From assembly GCA_963932145.1 (NCBI GenBank), contig OZ010573.1, forward strand, positions 24,756,260 to 24,820,259: DNA of 64,000 bases, read 5' to 3'. The stretch is from Acanthosepion lycidas (lineage: Eukaryota; Mollusca; Cephalopoda; Sepiida; Sepiidae). This document shows, one piece after another, positions 35,130 through 46,304 of this stretch (positions within the stretch are counted from its first letter, which is position 1; every line of letters starts with the position of its first letter). The position numbers were made by a program, and so were the translations under genes. Under the pieces are notes generated by a model. It was given only the letters and a program-made list of their open reading frames with translations, had not been told where the DNA came from and did no database searches.

Positions 35130-35830
35130 TGAAAAAACGCACAAAACTTAAAAAAATTTATCCTCAAAATCTTTATTATTAAGAGAAAAGATCAACGTAT
35201 TCTTTATGTACAAACAATTTTAAAAATCTTTTTAAATAAGATTTTTAACCAAATACATAATAAGATTTTTAACCAAAATTTCAAGTTATAACTTGAAATT
35301 TTGGCTAAAAACATTATTTTTCTAGTCTCAACCTGGGTCCATCAATTTGTACGGGAGATTTGAGCGTTCATTTGCGGAGAGAAATACATTGATTTTGAAA
35401 TTCTAACAAAAATCAGATAATGGTTTGATTTTAATGAAGCTTTCAGAATTTATTTACAAAGATTAGATAATTAGATAATTTTTGAAATGTTTCTTTCTTA
35501 GAAAATCTTAGCAAAAATATTTTTTTTTAAATCTGTTGCACTCCACTTATTTAATTTTATGAAATTTCGAGACATTTATTTTTGTAGCGCTTAATATCTA
35601 TATTAGATATAATGACAACTCATCGGAGAATTAAATCAAATGTTTTTGGTTAAACAGGACACCCAGTTACAGAAAATCTACTTAGAATCGTAAAATAAAA
35701 AAATAGTATAAAATTAACACTTTTATTTAATATATGACATTTACTATTTTTTATTTTACTTTAATCATTGTATTTTATATTTATTTAATTATTTATTAGC
35801 TTGATTTTTATTTTTTAACGTAAGTCGCAA
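35130..35830. repeat. AT-rich interspersed repeat family B, copy 1
   Basis: AATTTGTACGGGAGATTTGAGCG (35346) matches AATTTGTACGGGAAATTTGAGCG at 60464. TTAGAAAATCTTAGCAAAA then ATTTAATTTTATGAAA (35498-35565) matches 61590-61640. Three copies are visible in the window. Class unknown. Confidence 0.6.
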
Positions 35831-36310
35831 ATTAATTCTATGCTAATCTGTTATTTTATTTTCGTTATTGCTAAATCTGCTCATATATAGAGGGACATTA
35901 CAAAAAAATACAATATTTTATGTATATTTTTCAATGTTGGCTACTTTTAAATTAAGGTAATAATATAAAAGTATTGAATGCATTCTTTATCAAGTTTATA
36001 TTTATTTATTACATTTTATGGGGATACAGAACTTTATTAATGCTATAAAAACCAACGTATTCGAATTGCATATAAAAACAACAAACAGGGAAAGGTGAGC
36101 AAGGATAATGAAAGAAATCAGCGTAATGAGGTAAATCGAAACAACAATAACAAGAAAAAAGAAAGTAACAACAAAAACAGGCGAACTGATTTTCGATCCT
36201 CTCTCTTCGAGGTCAATCGAGGACAAAGATATAAATTGTGTGAAATTTTAAAAATAAACCACTAAATTAAAAACTGCCAGGGTATCATCAGGGAAAAAAA
36301 GAAAATAAAA
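35831..36310. other. AT-rich intronic spacer
   Basis: No recognised motif. Confidence 0.5.
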
Positions 36311-36312
36311 AG

Positions 36313-36315
<3 letters not shown>

Positions 36316-36347
<32 letters not shown>
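36316..36347. repeat. (TA)n microsatellite
   Basis: About 15 TA units, 75 bp inside the intron after the 36422-36499 exon. Confidence 0.95.
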
Positions 36348-36349
<2 letters not shown>

Positions 36350-36421
36350 AATTATCCTGAATTGGCAGAAAATGTTAAGTGTTAATTCGAAATTATAGAA
36401 ATCTTCCATAAGCGAACTTAC

Positions 36422-36499
36422 CTCGTCAAACCTTTGCCCGAATAAACAGAATGATAATACTGACTAGTTTCACGGATTCCAATGCCATAATAATGATAC
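36422..36499 (-). CDS. RFX6: RFX6-like exon: end of DNA-binding domain and RFX6 signature
   Basis: This 78-bp minus-strand exon has acceptor ttctttattccag and donor gag|gtaagt. It holds the last base of the split Lys codon, 25 codons and two bases of an Arg codon. The peptide starts YHYYGIGI, which closes the winged helix, and continues [17 protein letters not shown]. The second half is specific to RFX6; RFX4 has YYDVMYSKKG at this place and RFX1-3 differ more. A (TA)n tract lies 75 bp downstream in the next intron. Confidence 0.92.
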
Positions 36500-36589
36500 C
36501 TGGAATAAAGAATTAAAAAAAATTAGAGGATAGAACAATCGACGATATACTATCCAACTGTTTGTGAAATTTGCGCATCACATACGAGT

Positions 36590-36932
36590 CGTATATATTA
36601 TGAATTTGGTACTTGTCGAAAGATGTTTTATTAAAAATGTGTGGTGTTATTAACAGTTAAGAATATTTTTGAACGTGCAGAAATGCAACGCTAGATTCAT
36701 TTTCGTCTTGGAATTTTTAACCGAAATTATCCGAAATTGAGTAAAAAAATAACATCTATGCCTGAAGGTGGTGAATGTTTTCACCGAAAGTATTTACAAA
36801 TAATATGGATTGGACATCTAATCCATTGTACAATTAATAAAAACAATGATCATGTCGTTCAGTGAGTGGCCAATAAGTTAATGCCTTCTTAATCTGTTAG
36901 CGAAGTGAATTCGCCATTAATTATATTAACTA
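36590..36932. repeat. Interspersed repeat family A, copy 3
   Basis: Shares GAACGTGCAGAAATGCAACGCTAGATTC with the other copies, then CCTGAAGGTGGTGAATGTTTTCACCGAAAG and the right end CTGTTAGCGAAGTGAATTCGCCATTAA. The end is inverted relative to copy 1. Confidence 0.55.
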
Positions 36933-36960
36933 TTGATTTATTCTTTGAATAACTATTTTA

Positions 36961-36963
<3 letters not shown>

Positions 36964-37031
<68 letters not shown>

Positions 37032-37062
37032 CACAAAGAGAGAGAGAGAGAGAGAGAGTAAA
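36964..37062. repeat. (TA)n, (AC)n and (GA)n compound tract
   Basis: About 30 TA units, a short ACACACA, then (GA)n to 37060. Confidence 0.95.
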
Positions 37063-37129
37063 ACAAAATGGAAAATATTACAATTTCCCCAATACCATTC
37101 TTGATATATAAAATATATATATATATCGT

Positions 37130-37232
37130 TATTTCATAGAAATAACAATGAAAGATCTTAGATAGATAGAAATGACAATGAAAGATCCCAGATAGATAGA
37201 AATGACAATGAAAGATTTCAGATAGACAGATA
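37130..37232. repeat. 33-bp tandem repeat, three units
   Basis: Unit ATAGAAATRACAATGAAAGATYY(T/C)AGATAG repeated three times, with a few substitutions. Confidence 0.85.
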
Positions 37233-37262
37233 ATGGATTTTTATTTTTAATCTGGCATATTT

Positions 37263-37600
37263 TTATTACTTCAAACGTTATTTTTAGTGGATACCCGTAT
37301 TTCAGTAGAACTTTCTGTTTTTTTAAACAGTGTTTATTTTCGTCTATCGGCCTGAACAATCGAGAAATCTATAGAAATAAACATGGTTTTAAAATGGAAC
37401 ACTCTACTCAAATACGGGTATCCAGTAAAAATAACGTTTGAAGTAATCTGAGCGGACACTGCGGTCAACACCAAGTGGTGACAGTGATTCCTCCTTGAAC
37501 GCAATTTTAAGGCCATGGTCGGAAAATTGCTTTCAATCAGGTAACAGACTGTTGCTACTCGGTGTTGACCTCAGTGTTTTCCTCATATACACATGCGCTC
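37263..37600. repeat. Overlapping inverted repeats
   Basis: Outer pair: ACTTCAAACGTTATTTTTAGTGGATACCCGTATT (37268-37302) and its inverse at 37411-37446. Second pair: GCGGACACTGCGGTCAACACC (37450-37472) and its inverse GGTGTTGACCTCAGTGTTTTCC (37561-37582), around a centre with CTTGAACGCAATTTTAAGGCC. Relatives: 58258-58470 (second pair), 31683-31715 and 42103-42140 (first arm). Probably MITE-like. Confidence 0.55.
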
Positions 37601-38350
37601 TATCTCTGATAATGAACACGATACCCATAAACATAGCATACCTTAAAACTATATTTTTTCATTATATATTTCACAGCTTATCCTTTCAGGAACCTGTGGG
37701 GTTGGGAGCGTCAAGGACTCACAAAAAATATATATAGACGATAGCATGCAATGCTCACTGTCCAAGCCGATATTTTCATATATTCCAAGTTTCACAGTGA
37801 TATGATGCGCCAGATGTATTTTACTCCTTTACTTCTTTTTCTTTTTGGCGATGCTTTAAATTGTCTGTGTCCTTTTCTAAACCTGTTGTTGACCTACCGA
37901 GTGGATTCATTTAACTGACCGTACAACAAAAGTCGTTCCAGAAACAGCCTCCGAAACAATGTACAGGTTCGAGTTGATAAGTGTTTCATTGCTATCAGTT
38001 GACCTCAGACATCTGGAGTCAAGAACCTATATTTACAAATCAGTAAAAAGTTGTTTTGTTCAAAGCTAGTTATCTACAGTCATATTATTCATTGTTACTT
38101 GAATTCAACTTATATAGGTATTATTAGCTGAATATCAACCTAAAATCTTCATCGTATAATAATCAGTCTATGTGACTGATGGAGATACATTGTGTTAAGT
38201 GCCTTGACAAAGAAGATAATTTTTTTAAAATAAGAATTTGTAGTATAATATTTTTTATTATTAGGCTTCGGATTTATTGGCTTCCATATATCATCTGTGA
38301 AATATGAAAAAAAAAAAAAAAATCAGCAAATGATAATGTAGCATTCTTAC
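37601..38350. other. Unassigned intronic spacer
   Basis: Poly-A at 38306-38322; nothing coding recognised. Confidence 0.5.
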
Positions 38351-38412
38351 TTGGAATGTCCTCGGGTTCCCAATCTTCTTGTTGTTAGGTGTGGAAACTT
38401 CTGCCGAATTGT
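38351..38412 (-). CDS. RFX6: RFX6-like exon: recognition-helix region of the DNA-binding domain
   Basis: This 62-bp minus-strand exon follows a long pyrimidine tract and cag acceptor and ends at the donor AA|gtaaga. It encodes 20 codons, TIRQKFPHL then TTRRLGTRGHS, plus two bases of a Lys codon. The segment is the DNA-contacting helix and wing start of the RFX fold; the two adjacent arginines and the LGTRG turn are invariant in the family. TIRQKFP following FGK of the previous exon is the RFX6 wording (RFX4 has IIRQQFP). It is too short to stand out as an ORF; recognition rests on motif plus splice sites plus phase. Confidence 0.9.
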
Positions 38413-38414
38413 CT

Positions 38415-40570
38415 GAAAGAAAGAAAAAAACAATGATGCGAGGATAAGAAATAATAACGCTTCGGTTGTTAAAACTCTTTATATCGTAATAAGAATTAAA
38501 ATAAAAATCCGGTATAAATTATAAGAATTGAAATAAAAATCCAGTGTAAATTATAAGAAAAATCCGGTATTAAATCTTTATAAAAAGTCGGGTATTAATA
38601 ATAAAAAAAATTAACATTTCAAAATCATAGGTTTAAGAAAACACGCTATTAACTATAGGATTCTACCTATAGTCGATTAACGTCTACTATCCCCCAAATA
38701 GAACGGTGGGTATAAATGTATTAACTACACAATAAAATTTTCTATATTTTATTCGTTTGGCACATAATTTTTAGCAAAAATAAATATAAAAAACAGAAAA
38801 CACTTTTCATTTAAAAAAGATTTATCATATTTAAACCAACGAAATAAAAACGATTGAAGCAAAATATCGAACATACAAAATTTTCCAGATCAAAAATCAG
38901 ATTTTAGATTTCTCGACTGAGAAGTTATTATTTAAATTAATTAAGTTCGGACTAATGTCCTCAATTTTGCTGTCACAAAGTTTCCAGCCTTTTTTTCCGG
39001 GTATCTGTCAGTTCTCATAACCTTCAACAATTTTATCTCTGGGAGTAGTGTGTTCTCATTCGTGTCTAGGAATATTTTGTATTGGTTAATCGTTCAGCTA
39101 TTGTTTCCGTGGAGTCTGAATATATCCATAGTACAGAGCCCAGGGACTGAATTCAGTTATTATGTAACCAAATTTACGAACCAACACTTTAATCCTCTAG
39201 GTTATTGCTATTTTAAGTTTAAAGTTCTAAATTGTAGCTTCAAGATTTTCCTAAGGGAGAATGGCCTAGAGGATAAAAAGTGGAATAAAAACAATTCAAC
39301 CTCGTAGACTGAATAAAGTTTGCATTTCCTTGAAAATTACGCGGACATCTGAAGAAGACCGGGAGGCACAACGGCTGAAATGTTATGACTGCAATAACAA
39401 CAATGAGGGCATTAGTACGACTGCAAATAATGTAAATAGTGCTGTTTGTAGTCTTGAGTGTTGAAATCACTCGTTAAAGTTCGATGACCAGTTATTAGAT
39501 GCACTTTTATCCGGACTTTTTACTTTATAATGTTTGAGATATGCGATTAATATTCAACAATTATTTAAGTGCAAAGACAATTTTTATCGTCTCTCATGGA
39601 AAGTGTTCGAGACGGGAATGTTTCAAATGCTGATATTCAAAGCAGGTGATTATACTGTCTCAACTTGGAAGACTACCGTAAAACAGTCTTTCTGCCTTGA
39701 TTTCTACGTACGCATTTCCAACAAATAACAACAAATATTCATTTCATTGTTGCGGTTATAATGATAGCTTTGTTGGATTATTTAATGCCGAAGTTTTGTA
39801 TAAGGCATCCAGAATCTAGCATCAGAATCAAAGTCACTACTCAGTAATAATTGTCAACTATACTAGTTTCCTTAAACATTACCCAAAGTCAAGGCGATTG
39901 GAGAAACGATGTTCAATGCAATAGAATAACAACATGTCATACATAGAAGAAAAGCGATCTTTTCACAATGATGAGGTTAGAATCTTGAACGAAACTTAAA
40001 AAATAGAGAAGGAATGACTACATAATTCACTCACCGAGGTAAGAAGACATATTGAGATTCTTAAAGAGATGATGATTCCGGTTGGAACTTGACTTTTTGC
40101 GACGCATAGCTACGAGAAAAGTTAGATGATGTTGACCCTTTTCATGCCCAACAATTTTGCTTAATTCATGCAGTCTTTGCCAAAATGTACTCGATCTAGA
40201 TATAAATACCAAGTTTAAAAGCAAATCTTTTTTCACGATATTTTAAATCGTGAAATTTCAAAAGGAGGAGTTGTGGGACGATGCAGGTAATTGATAGAAT
40301 TTACCTGATTTCTCCACCCAGGTAGGATGTGTGTATGTGTGTTTAATGTGAGGTTCCCGTACGTGTACATATGTGTCCAGGACAAAAAAAAAAAAAAAAA
40401 ATTGCGCAGTCCCCGCAACTAATGTTACGCTGGCATCGATATTACACCGACTATCTCTCTTACTTGTACTATTAGATCTAGTAGATTTTGGCAAAGACTA
40501 AATGAAGAAGTTAAATTGAATAAGTGAAATTTCTGGTACACATAATGGAGAAAGAGGACTCAGAATTTGA
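38415..40570. other. Unassigned intronic DNA
   Basis: Mostly AT-rich. A short repeat-like word CTGAAGAAGACCGGGAGGCACAACGGCTGAAATG lies at 39350 (related to 23200). Poly-A at 40384-40400. Frames of 60-85 codons here show no conserved pattern. Confidence 0.5.
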
Positions 40571-40574
40571 AACT

Positions 40575-40950
40575 GGTTTGTTTGTTTTTTTTTAGGGGCA
40601 TATCAACTCCTTATGGGTCATTTAATACCGGAATTTAATTTTCTTGAGAGAATTAGTAATTTCTTTGCAAAAATGTGTTGCTGATAATATTGTTTTATTA
40701 TGAAAATCTAATACTGGTATTTTTACGTAAAATTTATTTTTATTCTTTCATAATGTTTTGATCCCAGTTTGGGGGTTAACTATTTATCCACAGCTGGGAA
40801 ACTAACATTCCGGATCAGGGTGAATCTGGGAACAACAGCTATTAAGGGGTGGTCGCACGCTCCTCAAAACCTCCCGATCAGAGGCCTTGCTGCCGGATGT
40901 AGTTAATCGTCATACCCAGGATTGAAACCGGTAGGCCATACTGAGGGACA
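40575..40950 (-). mobile_element. SINE copy
   Basis: Same body as 20432-20890: GGGGCATATCAACTCCTTATGGGTCATTTAATACCGG, then ATCCACAGCTGGGAAACTAAC...CCTCAAAACCTCCCGATCAGAGGCCTTGCTG. The minus strand begins near 40950 with CTCAGTATGGCCTACCGGTTTCAATCCTGGG, a tRNA-like head with B box. Confidence 0.7.
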
Positions 40951-41009
40951 AGAGAAATGGCAGGTAAACGACAAGTTTATCTAAATGGACGACGGAACAT
41001 GGAGTAATA

Positions 41010-41098
41010 ATGATAAATATCATTGCTAATCGCTACAAAGGGCAGGAAGTTGTGGATAGCCATAACGGCCCACACCCTGAAAGGACACGACCCAGCGA
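41010..41098 (+). mobile_element. RTE LINE 3' tail fragment
   Basis: CGCTACAAAGGGCAGGAAGTTGTGGATAGCCATAACGGCCCACACCCTGAAAGGACACG parallels the C-terminal ends at 43850-43915 and 50025-50090 (DRKLWRAMVAHALKGHGT-type). Confidence 0.65.
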
Positions 41099-42270
41099 AA
41101 TTTTCTTGCTAATGTTACTGAAAAAAAACTTATTCTTTTTGTCAAACTCCCTCCTCTACTCAAAGTTAGTACAAGTAATCAACGCTATTAGTCAGTCGTG
41201 GTTCATGTTAGTTCATAAATACTGCCGGAAATTTACCTCTATTATTGAGCAAACATCAGTCGACCTTTGTAATGTCTCGATTAATGACATCTTCAGAATT
41301 CTCTACAACTGGAGACACGCTTCCTCTTCTCACAGAATGTATTTTTGGTATTAAACGGAACTGAGCGGCAATAGAACCTGACTGACTTCGGTAGAACGAC
41401 TTCTTATTTGTTAATATATAAATTGATATCAATAGTATTTACAGAGTTCGACGATAACTTCAAATGAGCCTTTGATTTTCCCCTACTAAAATACTTACTG
41501 AAAGTTTACGTTTAAACATAGTTAAACACGTCTGTTAAAGATAGTTACACTTTGTTTAACTTACTAATGAACTATTATGAGTGCTTTTACTATTAAAAAC
41601 AAAAGATACTTGATTCTGCTGCCCTGCACCCAACCACTGCATTTCTTTTTATTTTTATAACGTAAAATCGGAACGAAAACTAAAACAATTACTGCAGTTT
41701 GTGGATCGATTCCTAAAGATTATTTTTCCGTCTTAGTAACGGAAGAACTCGATTTTCGTGGAAATATACATATCTTTGTACTTTGCTTATCTCTCTTCTG
41801 ACGACTACTTCTGGAAAATAATGTCTTACAGACTTGTCTTTCCTTCTCTGTTTCCTCCTGTGAAAGCTGTAGCTGCATTTACCTATTGTAAGCATTTGAA
41901 GGTTTAATTTTTATCAGCAGACCTTATTTGTCACGGTGGTGTACTACTTAAACCACTTGTGTAAATATATGTTTTTTTCCCGCTACGCGTTGTCGAAAGG
42001 TTTAACATTCGAAGTTAACCGAACAAATTAATTTGGAATTTCATCAAGATTTTCGATATGCTATATATAAATTAATGGTTTTATTTTTCATCTGACATTT
42101 TTATTACTTCAAACATTATTTTTATTGGACACCAGTGTTTGAAATGGACGCCTAATGTAAATTGTTCTTATTGGTTTTTCTTGAATGCGGAGGCCGCTAG
42201 ACGTAACACACTGCTTAAAAACAGAAGAAAAAACGAGGCATCTATTGTCAAACATGGAAAAATAGACGCA
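41099..42270. other. Unassigned intronic DNA
   Basis: Contains a 42103-42140 arm-like word TTTTTATTACTTCAAACATTATTTTTATTGG related to 37263. No gene recognised; a 114-codon frame at 41010-41354 starts inside the LINE tail and shows no domain. Confidence 0.45.
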
Positions 42271-42274
42271 TATA

Positions 42275-42442
42275 CAGTGTAACCCGGATATAAGAGAAAC
42301 CCGGTTATAAGATAGATTTTCTCTGGTCCCAAATTAGAGCCTGTGTTAATGTATATAAAATAGACAAAACCCTGATATAAGAGAAACCCGGATATAAGAG
42401 ACTTCTTCTCCGGCCCGACAACTCTCTTATATCCGGGTTACA

Positions 42443-42445
<3 letters not shown>
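42275..42445. mobile_element. Pogo/Tigger-like MITE, copy 2
   Basis: 171 bp, ends CAGTGTAACCCGGATATA and inverse, TA at both sides. It differs from 30479-30648 by a few substitutions and the position of the internal CCCGGATATAAGAGA words. Confidence 0.87.

Positions 42446-42489
<44 letters not shown>
42446..42489. repeat. (TA)n microsatellite
   Basis: About 22 TA units beginning at the MITE border. Confidence 0.95.
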
Positions 42490-42492
<3 letters not shown>

Positions 42493-42519
42493 AAAAAAGG
42501 ATATAAAAATTTTTTACAT

Positions 42520-43332
42520 ATCAAAAACAATTTTAGTGACAAGTTCTCGTGAGATGTGTTTCGTCCTTCATCGGACTAAAGTGTTATTTACATTGACGCG
42601 ATTACACATAAGCACGAAGGAGAGGGGGCGCTGGGAATTTTACTTTTTTTTAAGAAAATATGTGTTTAGGTATATGTTCTAGCCGATTTCATTTACTTTT
42701 CCTTTTGTTGATATTTTTATCATTTTTATTATTAAGTACCTCGCATTGTGGTAATAGATGGTCTGCCAAGGAAGCTGAAATGTATTAAGAATCTGGACGT
42801 AAATTTACTGTGGATGATGTAGCGATTAAAGCACTTTCCATACATTTTTCATTTTAGAAAATTGCTTTCTCTCTTAATTAGAGTCGCATTTTTTAAATCA
42901 GCAGTATGGTCAAACTAATGCATTTAACGTGTTTTGTAAAATATCTCTTTTTTGTTCATGTAATTATTTATTTAAATTTGAAGTTTTCCATATGTATTGC
43001 TTGTGGCAATTATTACAGCTGATAGAGTAAATTCCTCCTTCAAATTTTAACCTATTATTTCATTAATTAATTATTTTATAATTTCGAAGTAGTTGTAAAA
43101 AAATGATATTAAGCTTAGATAAATTCTTTTCAATTGTAATTGTGATAGTTGTTAGCTAGAACAATATATTTTGATTCATTGGCTTTGTCAGAAACGTCCA
43201 CGGTTCTATTTTGAAATATTTTACGAAAAGTTTGTTTCGCGTTGAACATGAATTAATTAGGGTGTTGGGGAGATTAAAAGTATTACTAATTTATTTCTCT
43301 TTATGTAAATATTTGATGGTTAAAAATTCTGC
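42520..43332 (-). mobile_element. Penelope-like retroelement, GIY-YIG end, decayed
   Basis: Homologous along its length to 1120-1900. The minus strand near 43010-43045 reads KFEGGIYSISCNNCHKQYI, the GIY-YIG start. The left end has CGTCCTTCATCGGACTAAA, a word typical of element ends of this type. It is an old broken fragment without the RT part. Confidence 0.68.
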
Positions 43333-43334
43333 GT

Positions 43335-43965
43335 GCTCTAAAATAGAATCCAATAGTTATTCTGTGAAGTTTAAATACTTGGGAAATGTTTTAACAGACG
43401 ATAGAAAATGTAACACCGTCATCTGAACGCGTATTGGAATAACAAAAAGGACATTCCATAAAATAAGCAATTTATTAAGAATCTGGAATTTTTCGTTAGA
43501 AACAAAGAAAAGAGTGATGAACTGTTATCTAATATCAATCCCCTTATATGGAAGTGAATGCTGGAGAACCTCTTCGCAGATGAAGAGAAGACATGGGACA
43601 AAAAATGTAGTTCTACAGAAGGATGCTGAGATGAAGCGCGTAAGCAATGAGGAGATCTAAAGGAATATGTAAATAAAAAGCACAGACTGAATCAGAAAGA
43701 AAGACAAAATTGAGGAAAGGTGCTTGGAGAACTTACATGACATACTGAAGGCAAATATTGACAGGGGGAAACAGCAAGTAACCTACCTAGTGAGATTGTA
43801 TTTATGGGTGGCGGGACGGGGTTGACAAAAAAACAAAACAAACGTTACTAAGAGATATAAAGAATAGGAAGTTGTAGAGAGCCATGGTTGCCCACGCGCT
43901 AAAAGGACACGGCGCATATTTAGAAGCAGAAGACGCGGAGGCAGATATAGATTTACTATTCCAGT
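43335..43965 (+). mobile_element. RTE LINE, C-terminal part, decayed
   Basis: Plus strand reads FKYLGNVLTDDRKCNT, then after a frame change TRIGITKRTFHKISNLL, NCYLISIPLYGSECW and QMKRRHGT, ending near GHGA. YLG-(I/V)LT-DG-C...R-G-AK...LYG-E-W is the hallmark of the RTE-clade region after the RT. Several frame breaks. Confidence 0.75.
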
Positions 43966-45240
43966 AACATAGGCCGGTGCTACTTAAGTATGTGATCTAC
44001 TTTCTAAGTCTGATTTACAGAACAACGCATCATGAAAGTGATTTACGAGTTGAGAAAATTCTCTACATTAAAATATACATTAAAAATAGATATGTGACAC
44101 TGAGGACGTTGAGTGGTTAAAAATTAATTCTAAGCAGAAAAAGGGTTAAGCCGAAAATGAAATATAAACTGGAAGATAAATAGAAAGAGAATGGAAGATA
44201 TCCCTGGTAATGTGGAAGTGAAGAAAGGGCTATCTCGGTTGCCTCAGCCCTATGAAATGGAACAATGCACCAGAAGTTTACATTTTTTATCTATCCGAAA
44301 TCTGGTATGCGAGTAAAGCACATTGAAAAATGGCTTCATCTCTTTCAGAAAAGCACACGTCAATGGAGTAAAGAGAAACAGACGGGACTTATATTTTTCG
44401 TTAGCGAAAACGAATTGAGAAATGAAAATAGAGAATGAACCCGCTGCGAGTGTTAGGATTATCAAAATCGATCCGTTATAACAGGCAGGTAATCTGGTTT
44501 ATGTTTTCATTAAGACGGCGACCGATCCAAGGATGGGAAACAGTGTGTCTCTTTGTTGAGAATTTTGGTAAATAAATATATTTTCATTGACGAAAACAGA
44601 CTAGGAAATAATTTATAGCTCGGAATGTTAAAATGAGAAGGTGATCTGGTTTGTGTTTTCACTGGACAGATTGGTTCAGGTAAGGAGTCAGAGAATTGAA
44701 ATTAGGGAAAAAAAAACACACCCTTTCTTCTACGCGCTTTAAAATTTAGTTTGCCACAAAGACAGTTATATCAGCCTTAAGAAATGGGCAGATTTAGAAT
44801 ACTGAGAATAGCGGTGCGAAATGTGAAATAAAGCAGGTTGACTACTCCCAAGGAAGGTGGATAATTTTCTAAATTTGGAAAGTTGATTAAGAAATAGGGA
44901 ACAAAGAAAACTATTATTGGGATAAACGAAAATTGGTGAATCACCGAATCCTCAGAACCCTTCGGCCCCACGCCAGTTTTGGGCCGAAATGCATATAAGC
45001 AGATGCTTTTGGGGAACTCAAAGACTTTGAACTGAGAACCTGCATCGAGTGCCTCTGAAATCGACGTCCCTCTGCCAGCAGATTTCCTGATTCCAAGACT
45101 TTGAATTCAGCTCCTCCAGAAGTTTGGACAAGGCCCAGTGCCACTATAGAGATTGATGCTGGAAGGGTTAATTTTTGTTATACCAATATATTATAATATA
45201 ATATAATATGTTATATAAATCAATTGAAGATTAACCCCAC
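43966..45240. other. Unassigned intronic DNA
   Basis: 44940-45160 is GC-richer (CGGCCCCACGCCAGTTTTGGGCC) and may be part of a repeat continuing to 45540. No domain recognised. Confidence 0.4.
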
Positions 45241-45785
45241 GAATCTCTCGTTTTATTTTGAGTTGTGAAGATATTTTCCCTCAATACAGCGAGACCACGA
45301 CCTTCGATTTTCCACTGCTCTAAGCTCAAGAACACAGCGTGGGCAGAGTTGGCGTGGATCGAAATGAACAACAACCAGCTTGGACCAACGTCAGCACTGA
45401 CCAGCGCAGAGTTAGCCCCGTGGTTAAAACGTCCTACTAAGACTCTCAGGACCGGACCACTAAACGTGGTTACACCACCAGGTGTAGGCGGCGGCGAAAT
45501 GTGTTATAGATATATATCGTATAAACCAAAGAAGAGGTAGTCTTTATTTAATATACTATGATATTATACTAAAAAAATAATACCATGTGATAAAAAGAAA
45601 ACTAAAGGAAATTATTATTTTAACTATTACTATCACTATCTGTAAACAATTTGAGCATCGTTCAGAAATGCAATAAATAAATTTTGGGCATTGGATCGCG
45701 TAATGTTCCAGCAAATGAAATCGACATTGTAATGTTTGGGCAGGTACACCTCAATTTTTTTTCTTTAAGGTAGATCACATATTTA
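45241..45785. other. Unassigned, with a GC-richer 45280-45500 patch
   Basis: An open frame of 91 codons (45265-45540, plus) lies over this patch but has no known domain; composition suggests a repeat. Confidence 0.3.
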
Positions 45786-45789
45786 AGAA

Positions 45790-45990
45790 GAATCGGGTAC
45801 TTCGATGCGGTGTAATGGTTAGCAAGCGTGTCTCGTTAGACCATTTACAATTGAATAGTGAGTTCGGTCCTCGCTGAGTCTCCCATATTTTCGGCTTTGT
45901 GCCACATCTAGTCTACACTTGGAAACTCACCATATTTATGAAGTCATACACGTAGATCACATGCTTAAGTAGCACTAATCGATGTTTATA
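45790..45990 (+). mobile_element. tRNA-derived SINE
   Basis: TGTAATGGTTAGC at 45811-45823 is an A box and AGTTCGGTCC at 45861-45870 a B box, about 50 bp apart as in Asp/Glu-type tRNAs. The tail TTTGTGCCACATCTAGTCTAC resembles pieces at 32055 and 53485. No proper acceptor stem, so not a tRNA gene. Confidence 0.68.
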
Positions 45991-46304
45991 GACTAACCAT
46001 CATGTCTCTTTGTGATAATGCTGAGTAAATCTCGACAAGCAAAGTGATTAAGTAGAACTAAGATGAAATTATTTTACAAGGTTATTAGTAATGACTACAG
46101 AATTGTTCTTTAGTCAATTTGTAAAACTTGATAGAAACAAAATCAACGTATAAATTTTTGGTATAACTTTGTCAAATGTCTGTTTGCAGTAATTCGATAT
46201 TTTTTGTCATTGTTTACATAAATTAAGAAGAAACTGAAATTAGACTTTATCATACATATTTTAGACAAAAAATTTTGATTTTTAAAACTATCAGAACAGG
46301 TATT

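Noticed and set aside
45265-45540. 91-codon plus-strand frame in a GC-richer patch
   Set aside because: No known domain; probably repeat-derived, recorded only as an unassigned patch.
45805-45880. Possible Asp/Glu tRNA gene
   Set aside because: A and B boxes are present but stems do not pair and the CCT/CTC anticodon arm is disrupted; followed by a SINE-type body.
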